Shown here one piece after another: positions 25,728 through 35,408 of a stretch of DNA of 64,000 nucleotides (its first letter is position 1; each line of letters opens with the position of its first letter). Made by a program: the position numbers and the translations under genes. Below the pieces are notes generated by a model, which worked only from the letters and a program-made list of their open reading frames with translations, searched no databases and was not told where the DNA came from. Origin of the DNA: a virus; the IMG/VR virus record IMGVR_UViG_3300036770_004143, positions 62,001-126,000 of that record; one strand, given 5' to 3'.

Positions 25728-26096
25728 ATGCCTAGACCATTAAAAAAAGAAATTTCATTTAATCAAGAATCAATTTTGAACTTGATGCAAGAAATTTACA
25801 ACGAACTTGTTGAACAGAGGACAACAGCAATCCGCATACAAAATAAAATGTTGGCAATGTTGAAAGAACCTGAAGATATGACTATGATTGGACCAGTCAT
25901 TGAGAAACAACAAAAAATCATAAATGAGTGTGTTGAAAAGAAATTAAGTTTATCTAAACTCCAATCAACTATTTGGGGTAAAATGAGCAAAGATGAAACA
26001 TCCTATTCATTTGCAGATTTGGATGAAGGTGTGTTACAAAGTTTATTGGATAAAGATATTAATAATGAAATAACAAATAATTATACAGTAAAGTAA
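25728..26096 (+). CDS. Coiled-coil protein of unknown function
   Basis: A 122-residue protein: after RPLKKEISFNQESILNL a long helical stretch to about residue 95 (LVEQRTTAIRIQNKMLAMLKE, QQKIINECVEKKLSLSKLQ). No catalytic motif. It is two bases after the sigma-factor gene, the place where a small co-regulator might sit, but I have no evidence for that. Confidence 0.6.
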   Translation: MPRPLKKEISFNQESILNLMQEIYNELVEQRTTAIRIQNKMLAMLKEPEDMTMIGPVIEKQQKIINECVEKKLSLSKLQSTIWGKMSKDETSYSFADLDEGVLQSLLDKDINNEITNNYTVK

Positions 26097-26100
26097 TTAT

Positions 26101-28143
26101 ATGCCAGATTTACTGAATGATTATAAAAAAATTAGTAAGCAGATAGATGCTTACACAACTTATTTAAATAGTGTTCAAGCATCAGATAATGCAAGAGCAC
26201 AAGCCCAAGTATTCTTTGACAAAAAAGTATCTGATGTTAAGAATGCAATTAATGTTTTTGATTCAGTAAAGAATTTAAAAAAAAACAAAACCCCCTCTTT
26301 ATTTGACCAATTAATTGGGTTTATCAAAAAGTTGGATGGGGAAGGTCCAGATACAAATAATAAGTTATTAAAGACTTTTTCAGATATTCTTGTTAAGAAT
26401 TTACCTGAAATTAAGAAAATCCTTTCAGAGGAGGCAATCAAATTATTGGGATGTAGGGATGAACAGACATTCCCAGCATTAAAGTTAGTTGATTTTAAGT
26501 CAGATAATTTTATTGTTCCAATTACAAATCAAATATATGTTCCATTAAAAAATTTGGATTTATGGAAAAATCTAAAAAAAGACCCTGATTCAACAGCTGG
26601 AATTTTCTTTTATGAGGATTTGGGTGGTGTTGATATATTAGATGGTATCAATAATGAAAAATATAAGAATTTTGGTGGAGATTTAAAATTTCCTTTTAAT
26701 AGGGAGATATATGCTAGGATTATATCCCCTAATCAAAGTTTTTATAATAAGTATGATGAGGCTTATCAAGGAGGGCCAAATGCACCTTTGTTTGATTTTA
26801 AGTATGTTACAGAGAATGATTTGGGGGAAACAGGAGATTTTATTGCTGTGACATTATTAAGTAAGAATGATGAATTTAATTTTTATAGCAAATTTATTTT
26901 TGACTATTATGATAGTATTAATATTTTTGATTTTAATAATATTATAAAGAACATTTTTAATTATTTGCTTGATGGTGCTGATATAACACAAACTAGTTCA
27001 CCAAAAGAAATAGGTGAGAAAACAAAGTTTATGTTATTGATTGAAAGGCTTTGTGGTAAATGTTTTGATAATAGTGATGAGATTGATGTTAGTGGTATTG
27101 CCAAAATTGCTGAATTAGATGATGATAGTGATGATTTCTTCACATTTTCAGAAATAGATTTGAGACAAATTGATGACAACATAAATAACTATATGAATAA
27201 GATTGTTAGTTTTGATAGTTGTGGAGTTGTTAACCAGCAGATTGATTATGATAGCATTGTTGATTATGCCAAAGAGGTTGTTGGTGGCTTTGAAACATTA
27301 AATTCAACAGGAAAGAGTGATGCAATAACCAATGCCATTTTAAATATATTAAAAAACAATAACTTAAAAAACAACAACTCAACATTATTTTCATTTGTTA
27401 AATCAATTTTGGAATCTATTTTAACCCCAAAGGTTTTATTCCCCATTATGGTTTTGGGTCAAGTCATTGAAAAGACAGCAACTGCACAATATGATTTGGT
27501 AAGGGGACGTGCTGATGATTTTATTACACAAAATAAGAAAGCAATAAAAAACTTTACAGATGAGGCATTTGATACACCTGAATTTTTTGCAAAAAAATAT
27601 AAGACATATCTCCAGAATGTTACAAGAAGGGTTTTAGAATTATTCTTAAAAGAATTGTTTAATGTTCTTAAGGGTAAGTTAAAAAAATTGGTATCAAGGG
27701 TTGTTGGGGGTGTATTTAAGAATTACTCAAAAAAGCAAGTCCAAGTTATATTGGCTTTAAGTACAGGTTTATTGGGTATTATATCAACAATTACAAATTT
27801 TAGGAAATGTAAAAGTGTTATTGATAGTATTGGTAAAATTTTAAATTCAATAAACATACTAACAAAAGCAGCAATAATTCCAATACCCCCACCATTATTG
27901 ATTGGGGCACAGTTTTTGCCAGGTTTTTCAAATGAAAGGGCAAAGATTAATGTGATTGCTGAAATGCAAAGTTTGGGATTGCCAACAGAAGATTTATTGG
28001 ATGGTTCGCCAAATAGAGTTTTATTATTTGCTGAATCTGTTATAAATGGTATGGATACAGAAGAGATAACAAATGGTGCAGTTGATGGTTTCATTGACCC
28101 CCTATTAACAGGAAGGGTATTTGCCAAAAAAAGACATGGATAA
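26101..28143 (+). CDS. Large tail/baseplate protein of unknown function
   Basis: A 680-residue protein. N-terminal coiled-coil-like region (DYKKISKQIDAYTTYLNSVQ), a beta-rich middle (KLVDFKSDNFIVPITNQIYVPLKN, then GDLKFPFNREIYARI), an acidic segment near 345-360, and three hydrophobic stretches toward the C-terminus (LTPKVLFPIMVLGQVI, VILALSTGLLGIISTI, AAIIPIPPPLLIGAQF) near 440-610. First of the tail genes, ahead of an OB-fold hub gene. No family recognised. The hydrophobic stretches suggest membrane contact or injection rather than a soluble plate protein. Confidence 0.6.
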   Translation: MPDLLNDYKKISKQIDAYTTYLNSVQASDNARAQAQVFFDKKVSDVKNAINVFDSVKNLKKNKTPSLFDQLIGFIKKLDGEGPDTNNKLLKTFSDILVKNLPEIKKILSEEAIKLLGCRDEQTFPALKLVDFKSDNFIVPITNQIYVPLKNLDLWKNLKKDPDSTAGIFFYEDLGGVDILDGINNEKYKNFGGDLKFPFNREIYARIISPNQSFYNKYDEAYQGGPNAPLFDFKYVTENDLGETGDFIAVTLLSKNDEFNFYSKFIFDYYDSINIFDFNNIIKNIFNYLLDGADITQTSSPKEIGEKTKFMLLIERLCGKCFDNSDEIDVSGIAKIAELDDDSDDFFTFSEIDLRQIDDNINNYMNKIVSFDSCGVVNQQIDYDSIVDYAKEVVGGFETLNSTGKSDAITNAILNILKNNNLKNNNSTLFSFVKSILESILTPKVLFPIMVLGQVIEKTATAQYDLVRGRADDFITQNKKAIKNFTDEAFDTPEFFAKKYKTYLQNVTRRVLELFLKELFNVLKGKLKKLVSRVVGGVFKNYSKKQVQVILALSTGLLGIISTITNFRKCKSVIDSIGKILNSINILTKAAIIPIPPPLLIGAQFLPGFSNERAKINVIAEMQSLGLPTEDLLDGSPNRVLLFAESVINGMDTEEITNGAVDGFIDPLLTGRVFAKKRHG

Positions 28144-28348
28144 TATGGATAAGATTGAAAATATCATTGAGTTTTCAAAAGATTTGAAAAATAAAACCAA
28201 TGCACAGATTATAGAAAGTCTTGATACTTTAAATGAAGAGTTTAATGTTACAAAGAATGTTGTTATTAACTTGACACACAATTTGGATAAGATTGAGGAG
28301 TTATATACAATAATCCTAAAAGAGTATAATACAAGACAGAATGGATAA
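28121..28348 (+). CDS. Small coiled-coil protein
   Basis: A 75-residue charged helical protein with heptad-like Ile/Leu spacing (IENIIEFSKDLKNKTNAQIIESLDTL). Overlaps the upstream gene by 23 bases and the downstream baseplate gene by eight, which argues that it is a real gene expressed with the tail module. Function unknown. Confidence 0.6.
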   Translation: MPKKDMDNMDKIENIIEFSKDLKNKTNAQIIESLDTLNEEFNVTKNVVINLTHNLDKIEELYTIILKEYNTRQNG

Positions 28349-29843
28349 TAGGTTATTATTCCCAGCAATCATCACAAACATTGATGACCCCCTTATGATT
28401 GGTCGTGTTAGGGCAGAGATTGAATCAGACAGGAATGATGCTATTCTAAAATCTATAACTGATCCCCCATTTAATATTAAGAAGGATATATGGGGGGATA
28501 GGGATCCATTCATATTTAAGCCATTATTACCATATTATTATAATATGCCATTAGCAGTTGGGGAAAGGGTATTGGTTGTGTTCTCAAACAAGGATTTTAA
28601 GTTTGATAATCAGTATTTTATTCAATCTGATTTTACATCCCCAATGCGGGTGAATTTTAATAGTGCAACAGAGGCAAGAATAACCACAGGCTCTGGTAGA
28701 AGGTTTAAGACAAATTTGAGTTTAAAGAATTTGGATGGGACATATAGAAAGAATAAGACAAAAGGAATTTTTGTTGAGCCCCAGGATAATGGTGTTATTG
28801 GTAGGGGTTCTGCAGATGTTATTGTTAAGGAAAACGATGTATTAATAAGATCGGGGAAATATAAAGGACAATTAGACCCAAGAGAATTTCCAAATCCAAA
28901 TATAAATAGATCATTTGTTCAAGTATCACAATTCAATACACGTAAGATTGTTTTACCCCCAGTTGAATTTGAGTTTGAAAGGGAAAAGTTTTTAACAACA
29001 AAGTTTTTGATTGAATGGGTTATTCAGAATCCAGATTCAACATCAACATTTAATGGAGTTGTTAATCTATACTCATTGAAACAAAATGAACGTGTTGCCA
29101 TAAATAAACTTGATATTAATAGTTTGGTTGATGACTTGAAAGTCATTAGAGCAAGAACATCATTTACTGGGTTAAACAAAGAAAAAACAATTGCATTTAT
29201 AAATAATTTTATTTTAAATTGTGATACTCTTCTTAAATTGGATAATGGGACACAAATGTTCTTTCCAAATGAGGTTAAATACCCCATATTTTTTAGACCA
29301 GGATTTGCAACAGTAGTTAGATTAAATGGTTCTTTTGGTAAGGTAATTCCACAGAATTTAGTGGATATATATAACAATATTAAATTTGATAAATTTGCCC
29401 CATCAAGTGGATATGGCTTCATTTATTCAAAAGGAAGCACAAAAGTACCAACACTTACAGAAACTGCTGAAATAACCCAAACACAAATTATTAATGAAGA
29501 TAATTCAGCAACATTGATTGGGGCAGATGAGATATACTTATTATCTCATAAGTCAGATGTTGTTCCAAATAAGAATAAAGTTGATTTAACTGGCTCATTA
29601 TATGGGATTGAACAGGATAAAATAATTGATAATATTTTACCAAATACATCTTCAATGGTTAGGGGAGAGGAGTTATTGGAACTTATTAATTTGATTGTTA
29701 GATTTCTAATAACTCATGCACATCCATTCCCAGGTTTGGCACCAGTTTCAGTGACAGAAGATGGATCCACCATAAATGGTTTGTTGAATGAATTATCATT
29801 GGCAACTAAAAAGATTTTAAATAAAAAAATTAGAATGAATTGA
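28341..29843 (+). CDS. Baseplate hub protein, gp5-like OB-fold
   Basis: A 500-residue protein beginning with an OB-fold of the gp5/VgrG type: LLFPAIITNIDDPLMIGRVRAEIESD (residues 4-29), PFIFKPLLPYYYNMPLAVGERVLVVFSNKDFKFDNQYF (about 56-93). The C-terminus has ADEIYLLSHKSD (about 395) and MVRGEELLELINLIVRFLITHAHPFPG (about 437-463), a pattern common in phage baseplate hub proteins of large T4-like phages. No lysozyme domain. It probably lies in the hub or spike above the tail tube. Confidence 0.7.
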   Translation: MDNRLLFPAIITNIDDPLMIGRVRAEIESDRNDAILKSITDPPFNIKKDIWGDRDPFIFKPLLPYYYNMPLAVGERVLVVFSNKDFKFDNQYFIQSDFTSPMRVNFNSATEARITTGSGRRFKTNLSLKNLDGTYRKNKTKGIFVEPQDNGVIGRGSADVIVKENDVLIRSGKYKGQLDPREFPNPNINRSFVQVSQFNTRKIVLPPVEFEFEREKFLTTKFLIEWVIQNPDSTSTFNGVVNLYSLKQNERVAINKLDINSLVDDLKVIRARTSFTGLNKEKTIAFINNFILNCDTLLKLDNGTQMFFPNEVKYPIFFRPGFATVVRLNGSFGKVIPQNLVDIYNNIKFDKFAPSSGYGFIYSKGSTKVPTLTETAEITQTQIINEDNSATLIGADEIYLLSHKSDVVPNKNKVDLTGSLYGIEQDKIIDNILPNTSSMVRGEELLELINLIVRFLITHAHPFPGLAPVSVTEDGSTINGLLNELSLATKKILNKKIRMN

Positions 29844-29863
29844 TATTTATTATATAAAATATA

Positions 29864-31366
29864 ATGTCAATTCACTTATCTTATTTCAATAAAAATAATA
29901 CATTAATATCAAATTCCAAAATCAATACAGGTAGAAACCCTGTTATGGAATTATCCTATGGGGCAACAGACTATCTAATCCCAGCATATGGACCAACAAG
30001 ATTAATCTTTAATTTAAATCTCCAACCATTAATTGATAAAGTTAATGATAATATCATTTTTAGTGGTTCATTAAGTAGTGCAACACATACATTGGTAATG
30101 AAGAATTCGGCATCATTTGATGAATCATTGTTGAATGGTAAAATGCCATCCCAAAAAAGAAGAGCATCTTCATTTGATTTAAATCTATTTAGAATTCCTT
30201 TAAGCAGTGGTGACACTGGTTATACCCAATATTGGGATGAAGGTGTTGGCTATGATTATACCAATTATTCAAAAAACTTGAATTCAGGATCAGGTGCAAA
30301 ATATCCCCTTGTCATAAAAGATGATAATTCATTTGCCACAACCGCATCCAATTGGTTTAGTGGTAAGACCATAAGTGGCTGGACAGAATCAGGGATATAT
30401 AACAATAGAAATACAGGAAATGTTAATTATAGCGGATTAACCATTCTTGATACACAGCATTTTGAATTTGGGAATGAGGATATTTCTTTTGATATGACAA
30501 ATGAGATAAATGACATTCTAACAGGTTCTACAACAGACTATGCTGGTTGGGGTATTGCTTATCCACCTTCTTATGAAAATGCAACAGGGTTAACAGAAAG
30601 TTATTCTGTGGGCTTTTTTTCAAGGCATACACAAACATTCTATGAACCATATCTTATCACCACATATGATGATTTGGTAAAAGATGATAGAAATAATTTT
30701 GTGAAAAATAAAATAAATAAACTATATTTGTTTATTACAGATGATGGAAATTACATAAATTTGGATTCAAATCCTATTGTCAATATCATTGATAATGATG
30801 GTGATGTTATGAGTGATATAACTAATCTATCAACAAGATTGGTAACAAAAGGGGTTTATGAAGTTTCTATTCCAAATGTGTTTAGTGGATACACAGCACC
30901 AATGGTATTTATAGATGTATGGAGTGGATTAACCTTAAATGGAATAACCTTGCCAAATGTTGAAAATGAATTTGTATTATATGATATGAATAATAGAATT
31001 AAGACCGGAACAAAATCAACAGAAAATGAATCATATAATTTTGATTTTTATAATGTTATGCAAGGGGAGAAAATCCTTAACACAGATATTAGGAAGGTTG
31101 GGGTTATTATAAAGAAAGCATATAGCACAGATGAATTATTAACAGGGGTTAAAGCATATTATAGGGTTTATGTTAAGGAGGGTGAAACAGAGGTGCAAGT
31201 GCAAGATTGGACAGAAATAAATAGAAGCCCAAATGAATATTATTTTATATTTGACACAAGGGATAAAATCCCAAATAAATATTTTATTGATTTAAAAGTT
31301 CATATTGCTGGGGAAGTTTCAACGTATAAAAAACAATTAGCATTCTTTATTGTAAATAAAAAATAA
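29864..31366 (+). CDS. Virion structural protein, beta-rich
   Basis: A 500-residue, Asn/Ser/Gly-rich, beta-strand-rich protein. Central segments such as DTQHFEFGNEDISFDMTNEINDILTG (about residues 200-225) resemble the DNRLRE-type beta sandwich found in phage and surface structural proteins; a second domain around GGYEVSIPNVFSGYTAPMVFIDVW-like strands follows. The last 130 residues form another beta domain (IRKVGVIIKKAYSTDELLTGVKAYYRVYV). No enzyme motif. A tail or baseplate component is the likely role from context. Its start has a variant promoter motif upstream (29843-29851). Confidence 0.6.
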   Translation: MSIHLSYFNKNNTLISNSKINTGRNPVMELSYGATDYLIPAYGPTRLIFNLNLQPLIDKVNDNIIFSGSLSSATHTLVMKNSASFDESLLNGKMPSQKRRASSFDLNLFRIPLSSGDTGYTQYWDEGVGYDYTNYSKNLNSGSGAKYPLVIKDDNSFATTASNWFSGKTISGWTESGIYNNRNTGNVNYSGLTILDTQHFEFGNEDISFDMTNEINDILTGSTTDYAGWGIAYPPSYENATGLTESYSVGFFSRHTQTFYEPYLITTYDDLVKDDRNNFVKNKINKLYLFITDDGNYINLDSNPIVNIIDNDGDVMSDITNLSTRLVTKGVYEVSIPNVFSGYTAPMVFIDVWSGLTLNGITLPNVENEFVLYDMNNRIKTGTKSTENESYNFDFYNVMQGEKILNTDIRKVGVIIKKAYSTDELLTGVKAYYRVYVKEGETEVQVQDWTEINRSPNEYYFIFDTRDKIPNKYFIDLKVHIAGEVSTYKKQLAFFIVNKK

Positions 31367-32070
31367 TGGAAAAAGAAAAACTAAAAAGAATATTTAATTT
31401 CCTTGAAGAGAAAGGAGAACACATTATAGCATTACCAGTTAAGATTAAATTGGCTATGCCAATAGCAAAAGAAGATTTAAATGTTAAAGGTGATTTGAGT
31501 TTAAGACACGCAAATATAACCTCATTGCCAGAAGGTTTGAAAGTTGGTGGTGATTTATATTTAACTAATTCAAACATAACCTCATTACCAGAAGGTTTAA
31601 AAGTTGATGGTGATTTGATGTTAACCTTTTCAAAAATAATCTCATTACCAGATGATTTACAAGTTGGTGGTTCTTTGAATTTATCATATGCGGATATAAA
31701 CTCACTACCAAAAGGTTTGAAAGTTGGGGGTTCTTTGCATATAGAGGACACAAAAATAACCTCATTGCCAGAAGGATTGAAAGTTAATGGTAATTTGGGT
31801 TTAACTAATTCAAAGATAACCTCATTGCCAGAAGGATTGAAAGTTGGTGGTTATTTGACTTTATCACATACAAATGTAACCTCATTGCCAAAAGGATTGG
31901 AAGTTGGTAGAAATTTGTATTTAAGACATACAAATATAACCTCATTGCCAAAAGGTTTGAAAGTTTATGGAAAATTACTTATAGAAAATGCCCTATTAAG
32001 AAAATACACAGATGAAGAATTAAGAGAAATGATTAGACCTGGATTTATAGATGGAGAAATATTTAGATAA
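31366..32070 (+). CDS. LPEGLKVGG-repeat protein, cluster 1 member 1
   Basis: A 234-residue member of an 11-gene paralog family here. Common plan: N-terminal helix KEKLKRIFNFLEEKGEH, a short segment ending in DLNVKGDLSL, then 20-residue repeats (S-L-P-E-G-L-K-V-G-G-x-L-x-L-x-x-x-x-I-T), then an exposed C-terminus YTDEELREMIRPGFIDG. This one has eight repeats. The unit has the 20-residue period and LP-x-x-L core of a leucine-rich-repeat-like solenoid and resembles repeats known from other phages. The stop overlaps the next ATG (TAATG), so the six genes are translationally coupled. Function unknown; solenoids of this kind bind other proteins. Confidence 0.8.
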   Translation: MEKEKLKRIFNFLEEKGEHIIALPVKIKLAMPIAKEDLNVKGDLSLRHANITSLPEGLKVGGDLYLTNSNITSLPEGLKVDGDLMLTFSKIISLPDDLQVGGSLNLSYADINSLPKGLKVGGSLHIEDTKITSLPEGLKVNGNLGLTNSKITSLPEGLKVGGYLTLSHTNVTSLPKGLEVGRNLYLRHTNITSLPKGLKVYGKLLIENALLRKYTDEELREMIRPGFIDGEIFR

Positions 32071-32666
32071 TGGAAAAAGAAACAATAAAAAGAATATTTG
32101 AGTTCCTTGAAGAAAAGGAAGGGAAAAAACATAAAGATAGAGATAACTTTATTTGGAAATTAAAATTTAATGAACCCCTAACAAAAGATGATTTAGTTGT
32201 TAATGGTGATTTGGATTTAACAGATTCAACATTAAAATCATTACCAGATAATTTGGAAGTTAAAGGTGGTATGCTTACTAGATTTTCAAGAATAGAAGAA
32301 TTACCAAAAGGGTTGAAAGTTGGTGGTACTTTGGATTTATCCTACTCTAGGATAAAAAACATACCAGATGATATTAAAATTGGTAATTCTTTGTATTTAC
32401 ACAATACAAAAATAACTTCACTACCAGAAGGATTGAAAGTTGGTGGTAGTTTAAGTTTAGTTTTTGCAGATATAGAATCATTACCAGAAGGGTTGAAAGT
32501 TGGTGATATTTTGCATTTACAGCGTTCAAAAATAACTTCATTACCAAAAGGGTTGGAAGTTAAAGGTGAGTTGATTATTAAAAATACAGCATTATTAGAA
32601 TACACAAATAATGAATTAAGAGAAATGATTAAACCTGGATTTATAAAAGGAGACATAATAAGATAA
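32070..32666 (+). CDS. LPEGLKVGG-repeat protein, cluster 1 member 2
   Basis: A 198-residue paralog with six repeats, two of them degenerate (NIPDDIKIGNSLYL). Bases 32124-32431 are identical to 34321-34628 in the last gene of the cluster. The C-terminus is YTNNELREMIKPGFIKGDIIR. Stop and next ATG overlap (TAATG). Confidence 0.8.
   Translation: MEKETIKRIFEFLEEKEGKKHKDRDNFIWKLKFNEPLTKDDLVVNGDLDLTDSTLKSLPDNLEVKGGMLTRFSRIEELPKGLKVGGTLDLSYSRIKNIPDDIKIGNSLYLHNTKITSLPEGLKVGGSLSLVFADIESLPEGLKVGDILHLQRSKITSLPKGLEVKGELIIKNTALLEYTNNELREMIKPGFIKGDIIR
32124..32431 (+). repeat. 308-bp perfect direct repeat, copy A
   Basis: Identical, base for base on reading, to 34321-34628 (offset 2197). It covers the N-terminal linker and about four repeats of gene 32070 and the same part of gene 34267. 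The sequence diverges sharply at both edges. Confidence 0.92.
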
Positions 32667-33064
32667 TGGAAAAAGAACAATTAAAAAGAATATTTGAGTT
32701 CCTTAAAACAAAGGAAAATCTTAACCAACCACTTGTGTGGAAGTTGAAAACTAATATGCCATTAAGAAAAGAAGATTTGGAAATTAATGGTGATTTGCAA
32801 TTATCAAATATAACATCATTGCCAGATGGATTGGAAGTTAAGGGTACTTTGTATTTAGACAACTCAAGTATAACTTCACTGCCAGAAGGATTGAAAGTTG
32901 GTGATGATTTAAGTCTATATAATACAAAAATAACCTTATTACCAAAAGGTTTGAAAGTTGGGCGTAGTTTATTTATTAGAAATACTCCATTAGAAGATTA
33001 CACTAATGAAGAATTAAGAGATATGATAAACCCTGGATTTATAAAAGGAGACATAATAAGATAA
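32666..33064 (+). CDS. LPEGLKVGG-repeat protein, cluster 1 member 3 (short)
   Basis: A 132-residue paralog, the shortest of the cluster, with three repeats between the conserved N-terminal helix (KEQLKRIFEFLKTKE) and C-terminus (YTNEELRDMINPGFIKGDIIR). The short repeat number next to members with eight suggests copy number changes freely. Stop overlaps the next ATG. Confidence 0.8.
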   Translation: MEKEQLKRIFEFLKTKENLNQPLVWKLKTNMPLRKEDLEINGDLQLSNITSLPDGLEVKGTLYLDNSSITSLPEGLKVGDDLSLYNTKITLLPKGLKVGRSLFIRNTPLEDYTNEELRDMINPGFIKGDIIR

Positions 33065-33642
33065 TGGAAAAAGAAAAACTAAAAAGAATATTTGAGTTCC
33101 TTGAAGAAAAGGAAGGGCATAATGCACCATTTCGATGGAAAATATTAAATAATAAGCCAATAACCAAAGAAGAATTAAATGTTAAAGGTGATTTGGATTT
33201 AGAAAGAACAGAAATTACCTCATTACCAGAAGGGTTAAATGTTGATGGTAATTTATACCTTTATGAATCAAGCATAACTTCATTGCCAAAAGGATTGAAA
33301 GTTAGGGGTTTATTTTTAGCTAGTTCAAGAATAAAATCATTACCAGAAGATTTGAAAGTTGAAGGTTTGGATTTAGGTGGTACAGAAATAACTAAATTAC
33401 CAAAAGGTTTGAAAGTTGATTATAATTTAGTTTTAAAACATTCAAAAATAGAATCATTGCCAGAAGGATTAGAAGTTGGTGGCGATTTAAATTTAAGAAA
33501 TTGTAAAAACTTAAAGTCCTTACCAAAAGGCTTAATAGTTGGTGGAGATTTACATGTTTATGGAACATCCATATATAAACTTGATGATGATGAAATTGCA
33601 AAAATGATTCATCCTGGATACATAAATGGGAGCATATATTAA
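33064..33642 (+). CDS. LPEGLKVGG-repeat protein, cluster 1 member 4
   Basis: A 192-residue paralog with about six repeats, two of them shortened by two residues (KVRGLFLASSRIK, KVEGLDLGGTEIT). It ends DDEIAKMIHPGYINGSIY, a diverged form of the shared C-terminus. The next gene starts five bases after its stop. Confidence 0.8.
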   Translation: MEKEKLKRIFEFLEEKEGHNAPFRWKILNNKPITKEELNVKGDLDLERTEITSLPEGLNVDGNLYLYESSITSLPKGLKVRGLFLASSRIKSLPEDLKVEGLDLGGTEITKLPKGLKVDYNLVLKHSKIESLPEGLEVGGDLNLRNCKNLKSLPKGLIVGGDLHVYGTSIYKLDDDEIAKMIHPGYINGSIY

Positions 33643-33646
33643 GATA

Positions 33647-34267
33647 ATGGAAATAAATACAATAAAAAAGATACTTGATTTTATTAAAAAGAAAGAAAAT
33701 AAAGTCCCCTCCTATATTAAGTTAAGAAAACTTAACCTAATGTATGACCTAGAAAATTATCCTGATGATGTTCAATTTACACATAATGATAATCTGTATT
33801 TATACGAAATGCCTATAAAAAAACTACCAAATAAATTTAATGTTAAGGGTTATTTGATGGTGAAAGATTGTAAAAATTTAAAAGAACTTTCAGGTGATTT
33901 ACGTGTTGAAGGTTGGGCAGATTTAGCAGGTTTAAATATAACAAAACTCCCAGATAAAATATATGTGGATGATTATTTAGATTTAGATTCTTGTGAAGAA
34001 TTAATAAAACTCCCAAGTGAATTATATGTTGGGGGTAGTTTAAATTTATCTGATTGTGTAAAAATAAAAGAACTTCCAGATAATTTATACGTTGGAGGTA
34101 ATTTTGGTATTATTTCTACACAAATAGAAGATTTTCCAAATAATTTATATGTTAGACGAGATATAGGCATAAGAAACACCCCCCTTGCCAAAAAATATAC
34201 AGATGAAGAAATAAGAAGTAATAAAAATTTAAATGGGGGAAAATTTGAAGGTAAAATATTTAGATAA
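33647..34267 (+). CDS. LPEGLKVGG-repeat protein, cluster 1 member 5 (divergent)
   Basis: A 206-residue divergent paralog: MEINTIKKILDFIKKKENK helix, then about six degenerate repeats where LPEGL becomes LPDNL, LPSEL or FPNNL, and YV- or RV- replaces KVGG. I chose the start at 33647 (MEINTIKK, aligning with the paralogs' MEKEKLKRI) over 33626, which would overlap the previous gene. C-terminus YTDEEIRSNKNLNGGKFEGKIFR. Confidence 0.75.
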   Translation: MEINTIKKILDFIKKKENKVPSYIKLRKLNLMYDLENYPDDVQFTHNDNLYLYEMPIKKLPNKFNVKGYLMVKDCKNLKELSGDLRVEGWADLAGLNITKLPDKIYVDDYLDLDSCEELIKLPSELYVGGSLNLSDCVKIKELPDNLYVGGNFGIISTQIEDFPNNLYVRRDIGIRNTPLAKKYTDEEIRSNKNLNGGKFEGKIFR

Positions 34268-34806
34268 TGGAAAAAGAAACAATAAGAAAAATATTTGATT
34301 TTATTGAGAAGAAAGAAAACAAAAAACATAAAGATAGAGATAACTTTATTTGGAAATTAAAATTTAATGAACCCCTAACAAAAGATGATTTAGTTGTTAA
34401 TGGTGATTTGGATTTAACAGATTCAACATTAAAATCATTACCAGATAATTTGGAAGTTAAAGGTGGTATGCTTACTAGATTTTCAAGAATAGAAGAATTA
34501 CCAAAAGGGTTGAAAGTTGGTGGTACTTTGGATTTATCCTACTCTAGGATAAAAAACATACCAGATGATATTAAAATTGGTAATTCTTTGTATTTACACA
34601 ATACAAAAATAACTTCACTACCAGAAGGGTTATTCATTGGTAATTGGTTAGGAATAATGGATACACCAATAAATAAGTTACCAAAAGGGTTAATAGTTAA
34701 TGGCTACTTAAACATAAATAGTGGAAGTAGTTTAGCCAATTTTTCTAATGATGAATTAAGAGAAATGGTTAAACCTGGATATATAAAAGGAATAATTAAA
34801 ATGTAA
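34267..34806 (+). CDS. LPEGLKVGG-repeat protein, cluster 1 member 6
   Basis: A 179-residue paralog with five repeats. Its first third (34321-34628) is a perfect copy of part of gene 32070, joined to a different N-terminal helix (RKIFDFIEKKENK, closest to the neighbour at 33647) and a different C-terminal half. It looks like a chimera made by gene conversion. Ends the six-gene cluster. Confidence 0.8.
   Translation: MEKETIRKIFDFIEKKENKKHKDRDNFIWKLKFNEPLTKDDLVVNGDLDLTDSTLKSLPDNLEVKGGMLTRFSRIEELPKGLKVGGTLDLSYSRIKNIPDDIKIGNSLYLHNTKITSLPEGLFIGNWLGIMDTPINKLPKGLIVNGYLNINSGSSLANFSNDELREMVKPGYIKGIIKM
34321..34628 (+). repeat. 308-bp perfect direct repeat, copy B
   Basis: Second copy of the 32124-32431 segment, in the same orientation and the same reading frame, within gene 34267. 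Confidence 0.92.
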
Positions 34807-34940
34807 CCATTAAATCCCATTTAACCACACACAATTTAACCAAGACAATAGATTTTAATAAATATGACATAGTAATAGGCTAAAACAAAAAGTATCTTAA
34901 AATCAAAATATGGAAGCCTTAATCAAAATAGACCTTAATG

Positions 34941-34949
34941 ATATTTATA
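34941..34949 (+). promoter_or_regulatory. Late-promoter-like motif ATATTTATA
   Basis: Perfect ATATTTATA ending 13 bases before the ATG of gene 34963. It lies in a 156-base gap (34807-34962) after the repeat cluster in which I see nothing else. Confidence 0.6.
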
Positions 34950-34962
34950 AATAAAAATTAAT

Positions 34963-35385
34963 ATGATTAATCCAAGAATTAAAAGAATTATTGAAACTGC
35001 CATAAAGGAACAAGCAACTGAAAACTATATGTTCTTTGGTAATTTAAAACAAATAAAAAGACAATGTGAATTATTGCTTGAACTGCAACCAGATGAGGTG
35101 AATGAATTAATAAAAAATGGCCATGACTGGGCAGATGACCACATTAGTGTTGCAAAAGAAAATATGGATCAAGTATTTGATTTTATGATGAATGAATTCA
35201 ATGAGAATGATGACCAAAATTTAACAGAAGCAAAAGCCAAAAAGAACAAACCCAAAAATCCAAAATTATGGAGTCAATGTTTAAGTTGGGCAAAATCAAG
35301 ATATAAGGTATGTCCTAGTGCATATTGCAATGGTGCTGCAGCAAAACGTTATAAGCAATTAGGTGGAAAGTGGAAGAAAGAGTGA
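34963..35385 (+). CDS. Protein of unknown function with C-terminal Cys/Trp motif
   Basis: A 140-residue protein. Helical N-terminus (INPRIKRIIETAIKEQ), an acidic middle (HDWADDHISVAKENMDQVFDFMMNEF) and a basic C-terminus WSQCLSWAKSRYKVCPSAYCNGAAAKRYKQLGGKWKKE with three Cys that could bind a metal. Similar tails occur on small proteins of other large phages, often beside head genes; function unknown. Preceded by a promoter-like motif. Confidence 0.65.
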   Translation: MINPRIKRIIETAIKEQATENYMFFGNLKQIKRQCELLLELQPDEVNELIKNGHDWADDHISVAKENMDQVFDFMMNEFNENDDQNLTEAKAKKNKPKNPKLWSQCLSWAKSRYKVCPSAYCNGAAAKRYKQLGGKWKKE

Positions 35386-35408
35386 TTTGTTTTTATGAAA
35401 TTTTGTTG

